Shown piece by piece: positions 7,845 to 16,280 of a stretch of DNA of 64,000 nt (positions are counted from its first letter, which is position 1; each line of letters opens with the position of its first letter). The notes below the pieces were generated by a model. It was given only the letters and a program-made list of their open reading frames with translations, was not told where the DNA came from and searched no databases. The stretch comes from Nonomuraea sp. NEAU-A123 (GTDB lineage Bacteria; Actinomycetota; Actinomycetes; Streptosporangiales; Streptosporangiaceae): positions 1-64,000 of the forward strand of contig NZ_JAHFZZ010000020.1 of NCBI RefSeq assembly GCF_018603905.1. Direction: 5' to 3'. Position numbers and translations under genes: made by a program.

Positions 7845-8198
7845 TCAGATCGCCCCCCGTACGTGGCGCAGGGAGTAGTCGCCGGCGAAACGCTCCAGGG
7901 CGATCACGTCGACTCTGACCGTGTCGAAGGTGCGGGGTTGGGTTGTGAGCCACTTGGCGGCCAGCATGCGGAGTCTGGCCAGTTTGGCCTGCCCTACCGA
8001 CTCCAGGGCTGTGCCGTGTGATCGGCTGGATCTGGTCTTGACCTCTACTACGACCAGGTTGGGGCCGTCTTCGGCGATGACGTCGATCTCGCCGTGGCGG
8101 CAGCGCCAGTTGCGTTCGATGATGGTCATTCCCTCGGCTTCCAGGTAGTTGACGGCGAGTTGCTCGCCGTGTTTGCCGAGGTCGTTCCTCGCGGCCAT
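7845..8198 (-). CDS. YraN family protein (UPF0102), endonuclease-like fold
   Basis: This 117-residue protein starts at the ATG at 8198, preceded by GGAGGTG with good spacing. It has the YraN nuclease-like core: GEQLAVNYLEAEG, then RHGEIDVIAED and VVVEVKTRSS, matching the E...D...ExK pattern of Holliday-junction-resolvase-like folds. No biochemical role is firmly established for the family. It is the usual neighbour of comM and rnhB in many bacteria, here one base upstream of comM. Confidence 0.92.
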   Translation of the reverse strand: MAARNDLGKHGEQLAVNYLEAEGMTIIERNWRCRHGEIDVIAEDGPNLVVVEVKTRSSRSHGTALESVGQAKLARLRMLAAKWLTTQPRTFDTVRVDVIALERFAGDYSLRHVRGAI

Positions 8199-9147
8199 GT
8201 GGCACCTCCGGGGCCTGACTTTCGCGTATCGGGGGTGGGGCGGTCGGGCCGAGCGAGGTTCTGTGGATAGACCTGGGGTGTTGGCGCGGGGTTGTGGATA
8301 AGTCCGGGGCGGATCCGGGCGTCCGGCACTGCGCTGCGTGAACTGCACCGCGCTGAGTGAGCTGCGCTGGGAGAGCCGGACAGAGGGCCGAACAGAGGAA
8401 GCCTGCGAGAGAGCCCGGTGGATGGTCCGTGGGAGAACCCGGGTAATGGCCATGGGTGGCCCCCAGTGCGGGTGTGGGGAGGCTCGTCGGATGGCTACGC
8501 AGGGCCCAGCGGGCGGCGGTGGAGGACCGCGTGGGCGCAGGGCAGCCCGGCGGGTGGTTGCGGGTAGCCCGCAGTGGACAAGCCGTGGGGCCGTCCTGTG
8601 GGTGATCGCGCGTGAGCAGCCCGGCTGGTGGTTGCGGAAGGGCGGTCCGATAGGCGGCCGCAGGCAGCCCGCAGTTCACGATCCGTGGGGCCGTCTCGTG
8701 GGTAGTCGCGCGTGGGCGGCTCGGAGGTCTGGGCCGCGGCAGGGGCTCCGGTGGATGACCGCGGGTGGCCTCCGGTGGGTGAACTGTGGGTCGAGGACCG
8801 TTGTGGGCGGCCCGGCAGGTACCCCCGGGGGCGGCCCGGTGGGTGGGCCCGGGCACCGAGCCGGGGTCCTATGTGGGTGGCCCCGTGGGCAGACCGGCAG
8901 GTGGCCGCGCGGGCAGACCAGCGGACGTCCGAGCGGGCGGCGGGTCAGTGGACGTCCGAGTGTATGAGCGGGTGGCCGAGCGGGGCACGCCGGTGCTCGG
9001 TCGAGTGGGCGGATCGGTGGATGGCCGTGGGTCGCGGCCCTTCACGGGTGGCGACTCACCGCGACCACCCGCCCCACCCAACAACCATCCGCAATAAACC
9101 CAGCCCCGCAATCCAAAGGCCGGTCCTCAACGCCCGTCAAACAGCAC
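8199..9147. other. Long GC-rich intergenic region with duplications
   Basis: These 949 bases lie between the DUF2469 stop and the yraN start, where neighbouring genomes usually have a short gap. The region is very rich in GGTGG/GGGC words and contains a 100-bp-offset direct duplication. Several frames are open on the plus strand (8338-8967, 8712-9209), as expected from base composition alone, but none has a recognisable protein or ribosome site. I see no gene. Confidence 0.6.
8564..8724. repeat. Direct duplication of about 60 bp at exactly 100-bp offset
   Basis: Bases from 8564 and from 8664 share a roughly 60-bp block, including the common word CCGTGGGGCCGTC and a following GTCGCGCGTG/ATCGCGCGTG. 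A partial third copy of the GCAGCCCGG-TGGTTGCGG portion occurs at about 8540 and 8616. It lies in non-coding DNA. Confidence 0.7.
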
Positions 9148-9471
9148 CTACCCCGAGAAGCCCTCCTTCGGCATCTCCAGGTCGGCCTTCGCCAGTTCCT
9201 CGACGTTGACGTCCTTGAACGTAACCACCCGCACATTCTTCACAAACCGTGCAGGCCGGTACATATCCCAAACCCAAGCATCCTGCATCTTCACATCGAA
9301 GAACACGTCCCCGTTCTCCGCGGTCCGGACGTCGAGATCTACCGAGTTGGTCAGGTAGAAGCGCCGCTCCGTCTCCACGACATACGTAAACAGCCCGACG
9401 ACATCGCGGTATTCGCGGTAAAGCTGCAGCTCCATCTCGGTTTCGTACTTTTCGAGATCCTCTGCGCTCAT
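9148..9471 (-). CDS. DUF2469 family protein
   Basis: This 107-residue protein starts MSAEDLEKYETEMELQLYREYRDVVGLF, typical of the actinobacterial DUF2469 family, with AGGAGG upstream of the ATG. It is acidic and soluble with no signal or membrane segment. The family is nearly always next to rnhB and lepB in actinobacteria, as here, but its function is unknown. Confidence 0.93.
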   Translation of the reverse strand: MSAEDLEKYETEMELQLYREYRDVVGLFTYVVETERRFYLTNSVDLDVRTAENGDVFFDVKMQDAWVWDMYRPARFVKNVRVVTFKDVNVEELAKADLEMPKEGFSG

Positions 9472-9510
9472 CGCGGTCCTCCTGTCGTACCGGTCTCCCG
9501 GTTCGCCTGG

Positions 9511-10179
9511 TCAGGCAACCCCGGCCCCCATTTCATTTTCCCCCATCTCCCTGGCCACCGTGACGAACGAGTAACGGTGGTGGGAGCAAGGACCGTTCGT
9601 CTCCAGAGCCAGTCTGTGTCCTGGAGTGACGTACCCCTTGTGCTCGGCGAAGCCGTAGCCCGGGAACTCGGTGTCCAGCGCGACCATCATGCGGTCCCTG
9701 GTCACCTTGGCCACGATCGAGGCCGCGGCCACGCACGCGGCCACCTGGTCCCCCTTCCACACCGCCAGCGAGGGCGCGGGCAGGCCCGGGACGGGGAAGC
9801 CGTCCGTGAGGATGTACCCCGGGACACAGGTCAACCGTGCGACGGCTCGCCGCATTCCGGCCACGTTGCTCTTGTGCAGCCCCCGCGCGTCGATCTCCGC
9901 CGGGGGGATGACGACCACCCCGACGTGCGCCGAATCCATGATCAGGTCATAGAGCCGTTCTCGTACGGCCGGCACCAGCAGTTTCGAGTCGTTCAGCCCG
10001 TCGATCGGCCTGCGCAGGATGGCCGCGGCGACCACCAGCGGACCCGCGCAGGCCCCCCGGCCCGCTTCGTCGACCCCGGCGATCGGGGTCAGGCCTCGGC
10101 GGGCCAGGGCCCGCTCATAGGCATAGAGCCCGGAATCACGCCGGACAACGCTGGGCCGAGGGCGGAACGCAACTGTCAT
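9511..10179 (-). CDS. rnhB: Ribonuclease HII
   Basis: RNase HII cuts the RNA strand of RNA-DNA hybrids and removes misincorporated ribonucleotides. The signature GVDEAGRGACAGPL supplies the first Asp and Glu of the active site; LNDSKLL, AASIVAKVTRDRMM and PGYGFAEHKGY are further family motifs. I chose the ATG at 10179 (222 residues). A TTG 33 bases upstream would add 11 residues without a better ribosome site. It lies between lepB and DUF2469, as in other actinobacteria. Confidence 0.95.
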   Translation of the reverse strand: MTVAFRPRPSVVRRDSGLYAYERALARRGLTPIAGVDEAGRGACAGPLVVAAAILRRPIDGLNDSKLLVPAVRERLYDLIMDSAHVGVVVIPPAEIDARGLHKSNVAGMRRAVARLTCVPGYILTDGFPVPGLPAPSLAVWKGDQVAACVAAASIVAKVTRDRMMVALDTEFPGYGFAEHKGYVTPGHRLALETNGPCSHHRYSFVTVAREMGENEMGAGVA

Positions 10180-10232
10180 GACAAGAGGCAGCGTACGCCC
10201 CAATCGCCGCAAACCGCGACCGGAAGGCGGCT

Positions 10233-10823
10233 CTACTTGACCTTGTCGAAAGTGTCAGGACGCATGAAGATCAGGCCTCGCGACAGCGGCCAGTAGCGCA
10301 TGACCGCCTTTCCGATCACCGCGTCCTCCGAGATGAACCCGCCCCCGGGCTCCTCGACGTGGCTGCGCGAGTCGGCCGAGGCGCTGCGGTGGTCTCCCAT
10401 CAGCCACAACTTGCCGGGCGGCACGGTGTACTTGAACGAGTCGCCCGACGGGAAGTCGTCCGGATAGAGGTAGGACGCCTCGTCCAGCGGCGTGCCGTTG
10501 ACCGTCACCCGCTTCTTGGCATCGCAGCAGGCCACCTTGTCGCCACCGATGCCGATGACCCGCTTGATGGTGTCCTCGCCGTTCCAGCCCTTGAACACGA
10601 TGATGTCGCCGCGCTCGGGCTTGCCCGAGAGCTTGTTGACGAACACCCGGTCGTTGATCAGCAGGGTGTTCTCCATCGACTCCGACGGGATGTAGAACGA
10701 GCCGATCACGAACATCTGCAGCAGCAGCGCGATGCCGACACCGAGGATCAGCAGGAGGATTGTCTCGCGAAAACCGCCCTTTTTCTTCTTCTCCACCGCC
10801 GCCGCCTTCTTGGTGAAGGACAT
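10233..10823 (-). CDS. lepB: Signal peptidase I (second of a tandem pair)
   Basis: This type I signal peptidase cleaves leaders from exported proteins at the membrane. Its 196 residues have a basic N-terminus, a transmembrane helix at about 20-42, the catalytic Ser in PSESMENTL (S49) and the general-base Lys in TIKRVIG (about K87), then the conserved MGDHRSASADSRSH box. The start overlaps the stop of the upstream paralogue by one base (TGATG) and has GGAGG before it, so the pair is translationally coupled. Unlike its partner it has no C-terminal hydrophobic segment. Confidence 0.95.
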   Translation of the reverse strand: MSFTKKAAAVEKKKKGGFRETILLLILGVGIALLLQMFVIGSFYIPSESMENTLLINDRVFVNKLSGKPERGDIIVFKGWNGEDTIKRVIGIGGDKVACCDAKKRVTVNGTPLDEASYLYPDDFPSGDSFKYTVPPGKLWLMGDHRSASADSRSHVEEPGGGFISEDAVIGKAVMRYWPLSRGLIFMRPDTFDKVK

Positions 10824-11683
10824 CAACGCCTCCTGCTTCGGCGGCGCCGACGGATCAGCACCAAGGGGAAAGCTCCCGCGAACCCGGCGACCAGCGGGAC
10901 GGAGTCGCCCAGCGCCTGCAACGCCGGCTGTTCGAACGTGTCGGGGATGGACAGCGTGGTCGCCCTGTTGAACGGCCACACGATGACGAACGCCCGCCCC
11001 ACCACCTGGCCGACGGGGATCGAGCCGCCACCCGGATCGCCCGTGTGCGAGCGCGAGTCGAGCGACACCGAGCGGTGGTCACCCATCACCCACAGCCGCC
11101 CCTCGGGCACCGTGATGTCGAAGAACTTGTCGGAGGGCACGTTGCCCGGATAGAGGTAGCTGCCCTCGTCGATCGCCACGCCGTTGACCGTGATGCGCTG
11201 CTTGGAGTCACAGCACTTGACGTGGTCGCCGCCGACGCCGATGACCCGCTTGATGTAGTCCTTCTCGCCGGGCACCACGCCGAACGCGGTGCCGACCCAG
11301 CGGAAGAACGCCGTGACCGGGTTGGACGGCTCCTCCATCTCGAACTCGCCGTCCCACGAGTCGACGCCCGAGAACACCACCACGTCGCCGCGCTCGATGT
11401 CGCGCGTGTGGTAGACGATCTTGTTGACCAGGACCCGGTCGTTCTTCAGGAGAGTGTTCTCCATCGACTCCGACGGGATGTAGAAGGCCTGGATCACGAA
11501 CGTCTTGATGATCAGGGCCAGCACCAGCGCCACGACGACCAGGACAGGAAGTTCCTTCCAGAACGACCCCTTTTTGTCCTTCTTGTCGCCCTTTGCTGGC
11601 TTCTCAGTCTCTTCGGCGACCACGTCCACCTCGTCCTTGACAGGGCGGCGCGGCGCGCCGTGCTCCTGGCTCTCGCTAGTCAT
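10823..11683 (-). CDS. lepB: Signal peptidase I (first of a tandem pair)
   Basis: This is a 286-residue signal peptidase I with an acidic/basic cytoplasmic N-terminal extension of about 40 residues and a transmembrane helix at about 44-66. Catalytic Ser73 is in PSESMENTL and Lys145 is in YIKRVIG, with an insertion between them, then MGDHRSVSLDSRSH. A second hydrophobic helix near the C-terminus (PLVAGFAGAFPLVLI) precedes an Arg-rich tail. I chose the ATG at 11683. Multiple sip/lepB genes at this place are known in Streptomyces. Confidence 0.95.
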   Translation of the reverse strand: MTSESQEHGAPRRPVKDEVDVVAEETEKPAKGDKKDKKGSFWKELPVLVVVALVLALIIKTFVIQAFYIPSESMENTLLKNDRVLVNKIVYHTRDIERGDVVVFSGVDSWDGEFEMEEPSNPVTAFFRWVGTAFGVVPGEKDYIKRVIGVGGDHVKCCDSKQRITVNGVAIDEGSYLYPGNVPSDKFFDITVPEGRLWVMGDHRSVSLDSRSHTGDPGGGSIPVGQVVGRAFVIVWPFNRATTLSIPDTFEQPALQALGDSVPLVAGFAGAFPLVLIRRRRRSRRR

Positions 11684-11780
11684 CGCTGACGAGCCTAGAT
11701 GATGCACCGGCTCGACAAGTCTCGACCGACGTTACACCCGCGCCCGAGTCGCTCCACATAAAAGAAATGCCCCTGCAAAG

Positions 11781-11813
11781 CCGAATGGCCCGCGCAGGAC
11801 GCGGGCCATTCGG
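11781..11813 (-). terminator. Strong hairpin downstream of rplS
   Basis: A perfect 14-bp stem (CCGAATGGCCCGCG and its complement) with a 5-nt loop lies 12 bases beyond the rplS stop codon and before lepB. There is no long U-tract, as is usual in high-GC actinobacteria. It probably terminates the rplS transcript or separates it from the lepB genes. Confidence 0.85.
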
Positions 11814-11824
11814 AAAGGACTGTG

Positions 11825-12187
11825 TCACTTGGCGGGTACAGCCTCGCGCTTCTCGCGGATGCGAGCGGCCTTGCCGCGCAGATCGCGCATGTAGTAGAGC
11901 TTGGCGCGGCGCACGTCACCACGGGTCACGAGCACGATCTTCTCGATGATCGGGCTGTGCACGGGGAAGGTCCGCTCGACGCCGACGCTGTAGCTGACCT
12001 TGCGGACCGTGAAGGTCTCGCGGGCGCCGCTGCCCTGCCTGCGCAGCACGAAGCCCTTGAAGACCTGGACGCGGGAGCGGTTTCCTTCAACGACGCGGAC
12101 GTGAACCTCGAGCGTGTCACCGGGGCGGAAGTCCGGCACGTCTCCGCGCAGGGTCGCCTTCTCGAGCTCCTGGATCTTCGTGTGCAT
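11825..12187 (-). CDS. rplS: 50S ribosomal protein L19
   Basis: These 120 residues match L19 throughout (FRPGDTLEVHVRVVEGNRSRVQVFKGFVL, SPIIEKIVLVTRGDVRRAKLYYMRDLRGKAARI). L19 sits at the 30S-50S interface. The ATG at 12187 is chosen from the conserved N-terminus. The gene follows trmD after 136 bases and ends at a strong hairpin. Confidence 0.98.
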   Translation of the reverse strand: MHTKIQELEKATLRGDVPDFRPGDTLEVHVRVVEGNRSRVQVFKGFVLRRQGSGARETFTVRKVSYSVGVERTFPVHSPIIEKIVLVTRGDVRRAKLYYMRDLRGKAARIREKREAVPAK

Positions 12188-12323
12188 GAGAGCTGTCCTC
12201 AAGTCCTCGCGAGCACGCGGAGGTCCACCCGGCCTGAGCTCGCGGCGGACGCGCCTGCTGATTCGATGAACCCGGGACTGTCCCCGGGCATGGCAGACCA
12301 ACCACATGATGGTCGGTAGCGCT

Positions 12324-13103
12324 TCAGTTTGCCATATCTTCCGGCTGGAAGCGAAACGAGAGCTCCTCCAGCAGCCGCCGGTCGTGCTTGTCGAGCGTCT
12401 CGGGATCGAGCGCCGAGGCCAGCTCGGGCCGGTTGGCGACGGTACGGCGGAGCGCCTCGTCACGCCGCCACCGCGCGACCTTCCCGTGATGCCCGGACAG
12501 GAGCACGGGCGGCACCTCGTGCCCCCGCCAGACCGGCGGCTTGGTGAAGACCGGCCCTTCGACGAGGTTCTGCATGGCCCCCGGCGCGAAGGAGTCGTCG
12601 ACGGCCGAATGGGCGTTGCCGAGCACGCCGGGCAGCAGCCGGCCGATGGCCTCCACCATCACCAGCGTCGCGACCTCGCCTCCGGCCAGCACGTAGTCGC
12701 CGATGCTGATCTCGTCGACGCGCAGGCGCATGCCGTATTCGGTCATGACGCGCGAGTCGATGCCCTCGTAGCGCCCGCACGCGAACAGCAGCCAGGGCTC
12801 GGCCGCGAGCTCCTGGGCGAGCTCCTGGGTGAACGGCCGTCCGCTCGGCGTCGGGACGATCAGGCGTGGCGAGCCGCCCTCGGTCACCGCGTCGATGGCC
12901 TCGCCCCACACCTCGGGCTTCATGACCATGCCGGGGCCGCCACCGTAGGGGGTGTCGTCGACCGTCTTGTGCACGTCGTGGGCCCAGTCGCGGAGCTGGT
13001 GCACCCGTACGTCGAGGGTGCCGCGCTCGCGGGCCTTGCCGATGAGGGAGACGTCGAGCGGCGCGAAGTATTCAGGGAAGATCGAGACGATGTCGAGCCG
13101 CAT
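12324..13103 (-). CDS. trmD: tRNA (guanine-N1-)-methyltransferase TrmD
   Basis: TrmD methylates G37 of tRNAs reading CNN codons, using SAM bound in a trefoil knot. The 259 residues contain DDTPYGGGPGMVMKPE, the SAM-knot segment CGRYEGIDSRV, ISIGDYVLAGGE and the C-terminal LLSGHHGKVARWRRDEAL. The ATG overlaps the rimM stop by one base, giving translational coupling. Confidence 0.98.
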   Translation of the reverse strand: MRLDIVSIFPEYFAPLDVSLIGKARERGTLDVRVHQLRDWAHDVHKTVDDTPYGGGPGMVMKPEVWGEAIDAVTEGGSPRLIVPTPSGRPFTQELAQELAAEPWLLFACGRYEGIDSRVMTEYGMRLRVDEISIGDYVLAGGEVATLVMVEAIGRLLPGVLGNAHSAVDDSFAPGAMQNLVEGPVFTKPPVWRGHEVPPVLLSGHHGKVARWRRDEALRRTVANRPELASALDPETLDKHDRRLLEELSFRFQPEDMAN

Positions 13104-13603
13104 CAGAGCAGCCCTTCGGGCGGGTCGACGACGAGCCGGCCGCCTTTCAGATCGACCTCGGGCACCAGCGCCTTGACGAACGGGATGAGCGCGTCGTCCT
13201 GCCCGCTTCGCCGTACGACCAGGAGGTCCTGGCCGTGGTGGAGCACGTCGGTGACCTCGCCGACGGCCTCGCCCGAGGCGGTCATGACCGTGAGCCCGAT
13301 GAGCTGGTGGTCGTGGAACTCGTCGGGGTCGTCGGAGGGCGTCACCTCGGCGGAGTCGATGACCAGCATCGTGCCGCGGAGCTCTTCAGCGGCGTCGCGT
13401 GCCCTGACCCCGGCGAAGGTGATGAGCAGCGCGCCCTTGTGCCAGCGGCGGCTCTCGATGACGAGCGGCCCCCGGTCGGCGGGATCGGTGGCGATGGCGG
13501 CGCCGACGGGGAAGCGCAGCTCGGGATCGTCGGTGCGCACCTCCACGGTCACGTCGCCGCGTACTCCGTGCGGGCGGCCTATCCGGCCGACGACCAACTG
13601 CAC
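13103..13603 (-). CDS. rimM: Ribosome maturation factor RimM
   Basis: RimM assists late 30S assembly around S19. Its 166 residues carry the N-terminal GRIGRPHGVRGDVTVEVRTD beta-barrel signature and the C-terminal PRC-barrel (LIGLTVMTASGEAVGEVTDVL, then DALIPFVKALVPEVDLKGGRLVVDPPEGLL). The start is a GTG with AGGTTCAG upstream. It overlaps trmD by one base. Confidence 0.97.
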   Translation of the reverse strand: MQLVVGRIGRPHGVRGDVTVEVRTDDPELRFPVGAAIATDPADRGPLVIESRRWHKGALLITFAGVRARDAAEELRGTMLVIDSAEVTPSDDPDEFHDHQLIGLTVMTASGEAVGEVTDVLHHGQDLLVVRRSGQDDALIPFVKALVPEVDLKGGRLVVDPPEGLL

Positions 13604-13627
13604 CTGAACCTACCTTTTCTAACGCAA

Positions 13628-13659
13628 GCGCCCCCATCGGCAAGAACCGATGAGGGCGC
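13628..13659 (-). terminator. Hairpin between the KH gene and rimM
   Basis: Arms at 13628-13640 and 13647-13659 (GCGCCC.CATCGG type) pair over 13 positions with one mismatch and a 6-nt loop. It sits in the 68-base gap after the KH gene stop. It may attenuate read-through into rimM-trmD or act as an RNA processing site. Confidence 0.6.
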
Positions 13660-13671
13660 GGAAACCTGACG

Positions 13672-13917
13672 CTAACGGACGGCTTCGTCCAGGTCGAGCA
13701 GATCGACCCGGACGTACTTCCCGTCGGCCAGGGCATTCACGACAGTGCGCAGCGCCTTGGCGGTGCGCCCGCCGCGACCGATGACCTTGCCCAGGTCCTC
13801 GGGGTGCACCCGGACCTCCAGGACGCGCCCGCTGCGAATGCGGCGTGCGCGGACCCGGACATCGTCTGGATGTTCGACGATGCCCTTAACGAGGTGCTCG
13901 AGAGCCTCCTCGAGCAT
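13672..13917 (-). CDS. khpA: KH-domain RNA-binding protein (KhpA/YlqC-like)
   Basis: This 81-residue single KH domain has the GxxG loop GKVIGRGG at about residues 43-50. KhpA-like proteins bind RNA, often with KhpB, and are regularly encoded between rpsP and rimM, as here. The ATG lies two bases after the rpsP stop. The symbol follows the family. Confidence 0.93.
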   Translation of the reverse strand: MLEEALEHLVKGIVEHPDDVRVRARRIRSGRVLEVRVHPEDLGKVIGRGGRTAKALRTVVNALADGKYVRVDLLDLDEAVR

Positions 13918-13919
13918 CT

Positions 13920-14366
13920 TCAGGCCTCGCCCTCGGTCTTGGTCTCGGCGGGAGCGGCCTCGGTCGCCTCGTCCTTCTTGCGAGCCTTACGCGGCGTGGT
14001 GGCGGCCGTGCCGGTGTCGCCACCGGACAGCGCCTCCTTGGCCGCGGCCTCGTAGATGGCGTGACGGTCGGGCGCCGGCTCGGCGAACTTCATCGGCGCA
14101 GGGGCAGGCTCGCCCTTGAACTTCTGCCAGTCACCGGTCAGCTTGAGCAGCTTGAGCACCGGCTCGGTCGGCTGCGCGCCGACACCGAGCCAGTAGGCCG
14201 CGCGCTCGGCGTTGACCTGGATAACCGAAGGGTCTTCCTTCGGGCGGTACACGCCGATCTCTTCGATCGCCCGGCCGTCACGCTTGGTGCGGCTGTCGGC
14301 GATGACGATGCGGTACTGAGCGTTGCGGATCATACCGAGACGCTTGAGCTTGATCTTGACTGCCAC
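13920..14366 (-). CDS. rpsP: 30S ribosomal protein S16 with C-terminal extension
   Basis: Residues 1-80 are S16 (VKIKLKRLGMIRNAQYRIVIADSRTKRDGRAIEEIGVY). Residues about 85-148 are an Ala/Glu/Lys/Thr-rich low-complexity extension, common in actinobacterial S16. The GTG start has AGGAGA about 9 nt upstream. It is the first gene of the rpsP-khpA-rimM-trmD-rplS series. Confidence 0.97.
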   Translation of the reverse strand: MAVKIKLKRLGMIRNAQYRIVIADSRTKRDGRAIEEIGVYRPKEDPSVIQVNAERAAYWLGVGAQPTEPVLKLLKLTGDWQKFKGEPAPAPMKFAEPAPDRHAIYEAAAKEALSGGDTGTAATTPRKARKKDEATEAAPAETKTEGEA

Positions 14367-14586
14367 TGGTGTGGTCTCTCCTGCATTCGAGCGTGGGTGA
14401 ACGGCATCTCATCGAGTGGGGCACGATGGGAGTCCGCTCCAGGGACAGGCATGACCGGCGGGAGGTGAGAGGGCACCCACCTGGCCACGGTGTTCCAACA
14501 TGTCATTGTGCCAGACGCGCGGCACTGCACACGACCCACAGACGCGGGTCGCCGCATTCGTAAAACCGGAAATATCCGGAAAGTTG

Positions 14587-16131
14587 CTACTTATCGCCCG
14601 GGAGATTGAACTTGCTGGGGTCGAAGCCCGGCGGCAGTTCCATACCCGGAGGCAGCTTCCCGCCCAGGTTGCCGAGCAGGCCACCCTTGGACGGCGGCGG
14701 CTCGACGGGCGCCGAATCCGCCTTGCCCAGAGCGGCCTTACGCGGGTCGCCGCTCACGCGCCGCCCCTTGCTCTTCTTCTGAGCCTTGGTCGCCTTGCCC
14801 CGTCCGCCCGGCATGCCGGGGATGCCCATGCCCCCCGCCATCCGCTTCATCATCTTCTGGGCGTCGTAGAAGCGCGTCACCAGGTTGTTGACGGCGCTCA
14901 CCGTCACACCGGAGCCGGCGGCGATGCGGGCCCGGCGGGAGCCGTTGATGATCTTCGGGTCCTGGCGCTCGCCCGGCGTCATCGAGCGGATGATGGCCGC
15001 GATGCGGTCGAGGTCGCGGTCGTCGATGGAGTTGAGCTGGTCGCGCATCTGCCCCATGCCGGGCATCATGCCGAGCAGGTTCTTGATCGGCCCCATCTTC
15101 TGGACCATCATCATCTGCTCGAGGAAGTCTTCGAGCGTGAAGCTCTCGCCCGAGGTGAGCTTGCCCGCCATCTTGGCGGCCTGCTCCTCGTCGAACGTCT
15201 TCTGGGCCTGCTCGATCAGGGTGAGGATGTCACCCATGTCGAGGATGCGGGACGCCATCCGGTCGGGGTGGAAGGCGTCGAAGTCCTCGAGCTTCTCGCC
15301 GGTCGACGCGAACATGATCGGCCGGCCGGTGATGTGCCTGACCGACAGCGCGGCGCCGCCGCGGGCGTCGCCGTCGAGCTTGGTGAGCACCACCCCGTCG
15401 AAGCCGACACCCTCCATGAACGCCTGGGCCGTGGTCACGGCGTCCTGGCCGATCATGGCGTCGACCACGAACAGGATCTCGTCGGGCGAGACCGCGTCGC
15501 GGATGTCGGCGGCCTGCCGCATCATCTCCTGGTCGATGCCCAGGCGGCCGGCGGTGTCGATGATGACCACGTCGTGCTGAGCGCGCTTGGCCTCGTCGAT
15601 CGACCGGCGGGCGACCTCGACCGGGTCGCCGACGCCGCTGCCGGGCTCGGGCGCGTAGACGGCCACCTGCGCGCGCTCGCCCACGACCTGGAGCTGCTGC
15701 ACGGCGTTGGGGCGCTGAAGGTCGGCGGCCACGAGCATGGGCGCGTGGCCCTGCTCGCGCAGCCACTTGGCGAGCTTGCCCGCCAGCGTGGTCTTACCGG
15801 CGCCCTGCAGGCCCGCGAGCATGACGACGGTCGGCGGGGTCTTGGCGTAGCGGAGCCGGCGCGTCTCGCCGCCGAGGATCTCGATCAGCTCGTCATTGAC
15901 GATCTTGACGACCTGCTGCGCCGGGTTGAGCGCCTGGGAGACCTCGATGCCGCGGGCGCGCTCCTTGACCTGGGCGACGAACGCCTTGACCACCGGGAGT
16001 GCGACATCGGCCTCGAGCAGCGCGATGCGGATCTCGCGGGTGGTGGCGTCGATGTCGGCCTCGGACAGCCGACCCTTGGAGCGGAGGGAGGAGAAGACCG
16101 ATGTCAGCCGGTCGGAAAGCGTCTCGAACAC
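14587..16131 (-). CDS. ffh: Signal recognition particle protein Ffh
   Basis: Ffh binds signal peptides and 4.5S RNA and delivers ribosomes to FtsY. The 514 residues show the N domain, the G domain with GLQGAGKTT at 107-115, DTAGRLGID and a TKLDGDARGGAAL box, and the Met-rich M domain (MMMVQKMGPIKNLLGMMPGMGQM region). A basic and then Pro/Gly-rich C-terminal tail follows, typical of actinobacteria. The start is GTG at 16131. Short inverted repeats near 14568-14581 follow the stop codon. Confidence 0.98.
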   Translation of the reverse strand: MFETLSDRLTSVFSSLRSKGRLSEADIDATTREIRIALLEADVALPVVKAFVAQVKERARGIEVSQALNPAQQVVKIVNDELIEILGGETRRLRYAKTPPTVVMLAGLQGAGKTTLAGKLAKWLREQGHAPMLVAADLQRPNAVQQLQVVGERAQVAVYAPEPGSGVGDPVEVARRSIDEAKRAQHDVVIIDTAGRLGIDQEMMRQAADIRDAVSPDEILFVVDAMIGQDAVTTAQAFMEGVGFDGVVLTKLDGDARGGAALSVRHITGRPIMFASTGEKLEDFDAFHPDRMASRILDMGDILTLIEQAQKTFDEEQAAKMAGKLTSGESFTLEDFLEQMMMVQKMGPIKNLLGMMPGMGQMRDQLNSIDDRDLDRIAAIIRSMTPGERQDPKIINGSRRARIAAGSGVTVSAVNNLVTRFYDAQKMMKRMAGGMGIPGMPGGRGKATKAQKKSKGRRVSGDPRKAALGKADSAPVEPPPSKGGLLGNLGGKLPPGMELPPGFDPSKFNLPGDK

Positions 16132-16258
16132 GTGGTAGGCCAGTCCTCGAAGCGAATGTTGGTCTAATGGTTCAGCCTATCCGCTCCGGCAGCCCTTCCA
16201 GCCTGGCTCGGCCATCCGGTCTGTCAGCATGCCCCAGACGACGACATCCCGGACGGCA

Positions 16259-16276
16259 GCCTGCCAGGCGGCAGGC
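16259..16276 (-). terminator. Small hairpin downstream of conservon 1
   Basis: GCCTGCC-AGGC-GGCAGGC forms a perfect 7-bp stem with a 4-nt loop, 5 bases past the cvnD stop codon. It is a candidate terminator for the conservon operon ahead of ffh, with modest support. Confidence 0.45.
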
Positions 16277-16280
16277 GAGG

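Noticed and set aside
8338..9209. Plus-strand frames of 150-210 codons between DUF2469 and yraN
   Set aside because: Very GC-rich DNA yields such frames by chance. They are Gly/Arg/Trp-rich and one overlaps the real DUF2469 gene.
14531..14581. Short inverted repeats after ffh as a terminator
   Set aside because: The stems are only 5-6 bp. The gap may equally hold the rpsP promoter, so I make no call.
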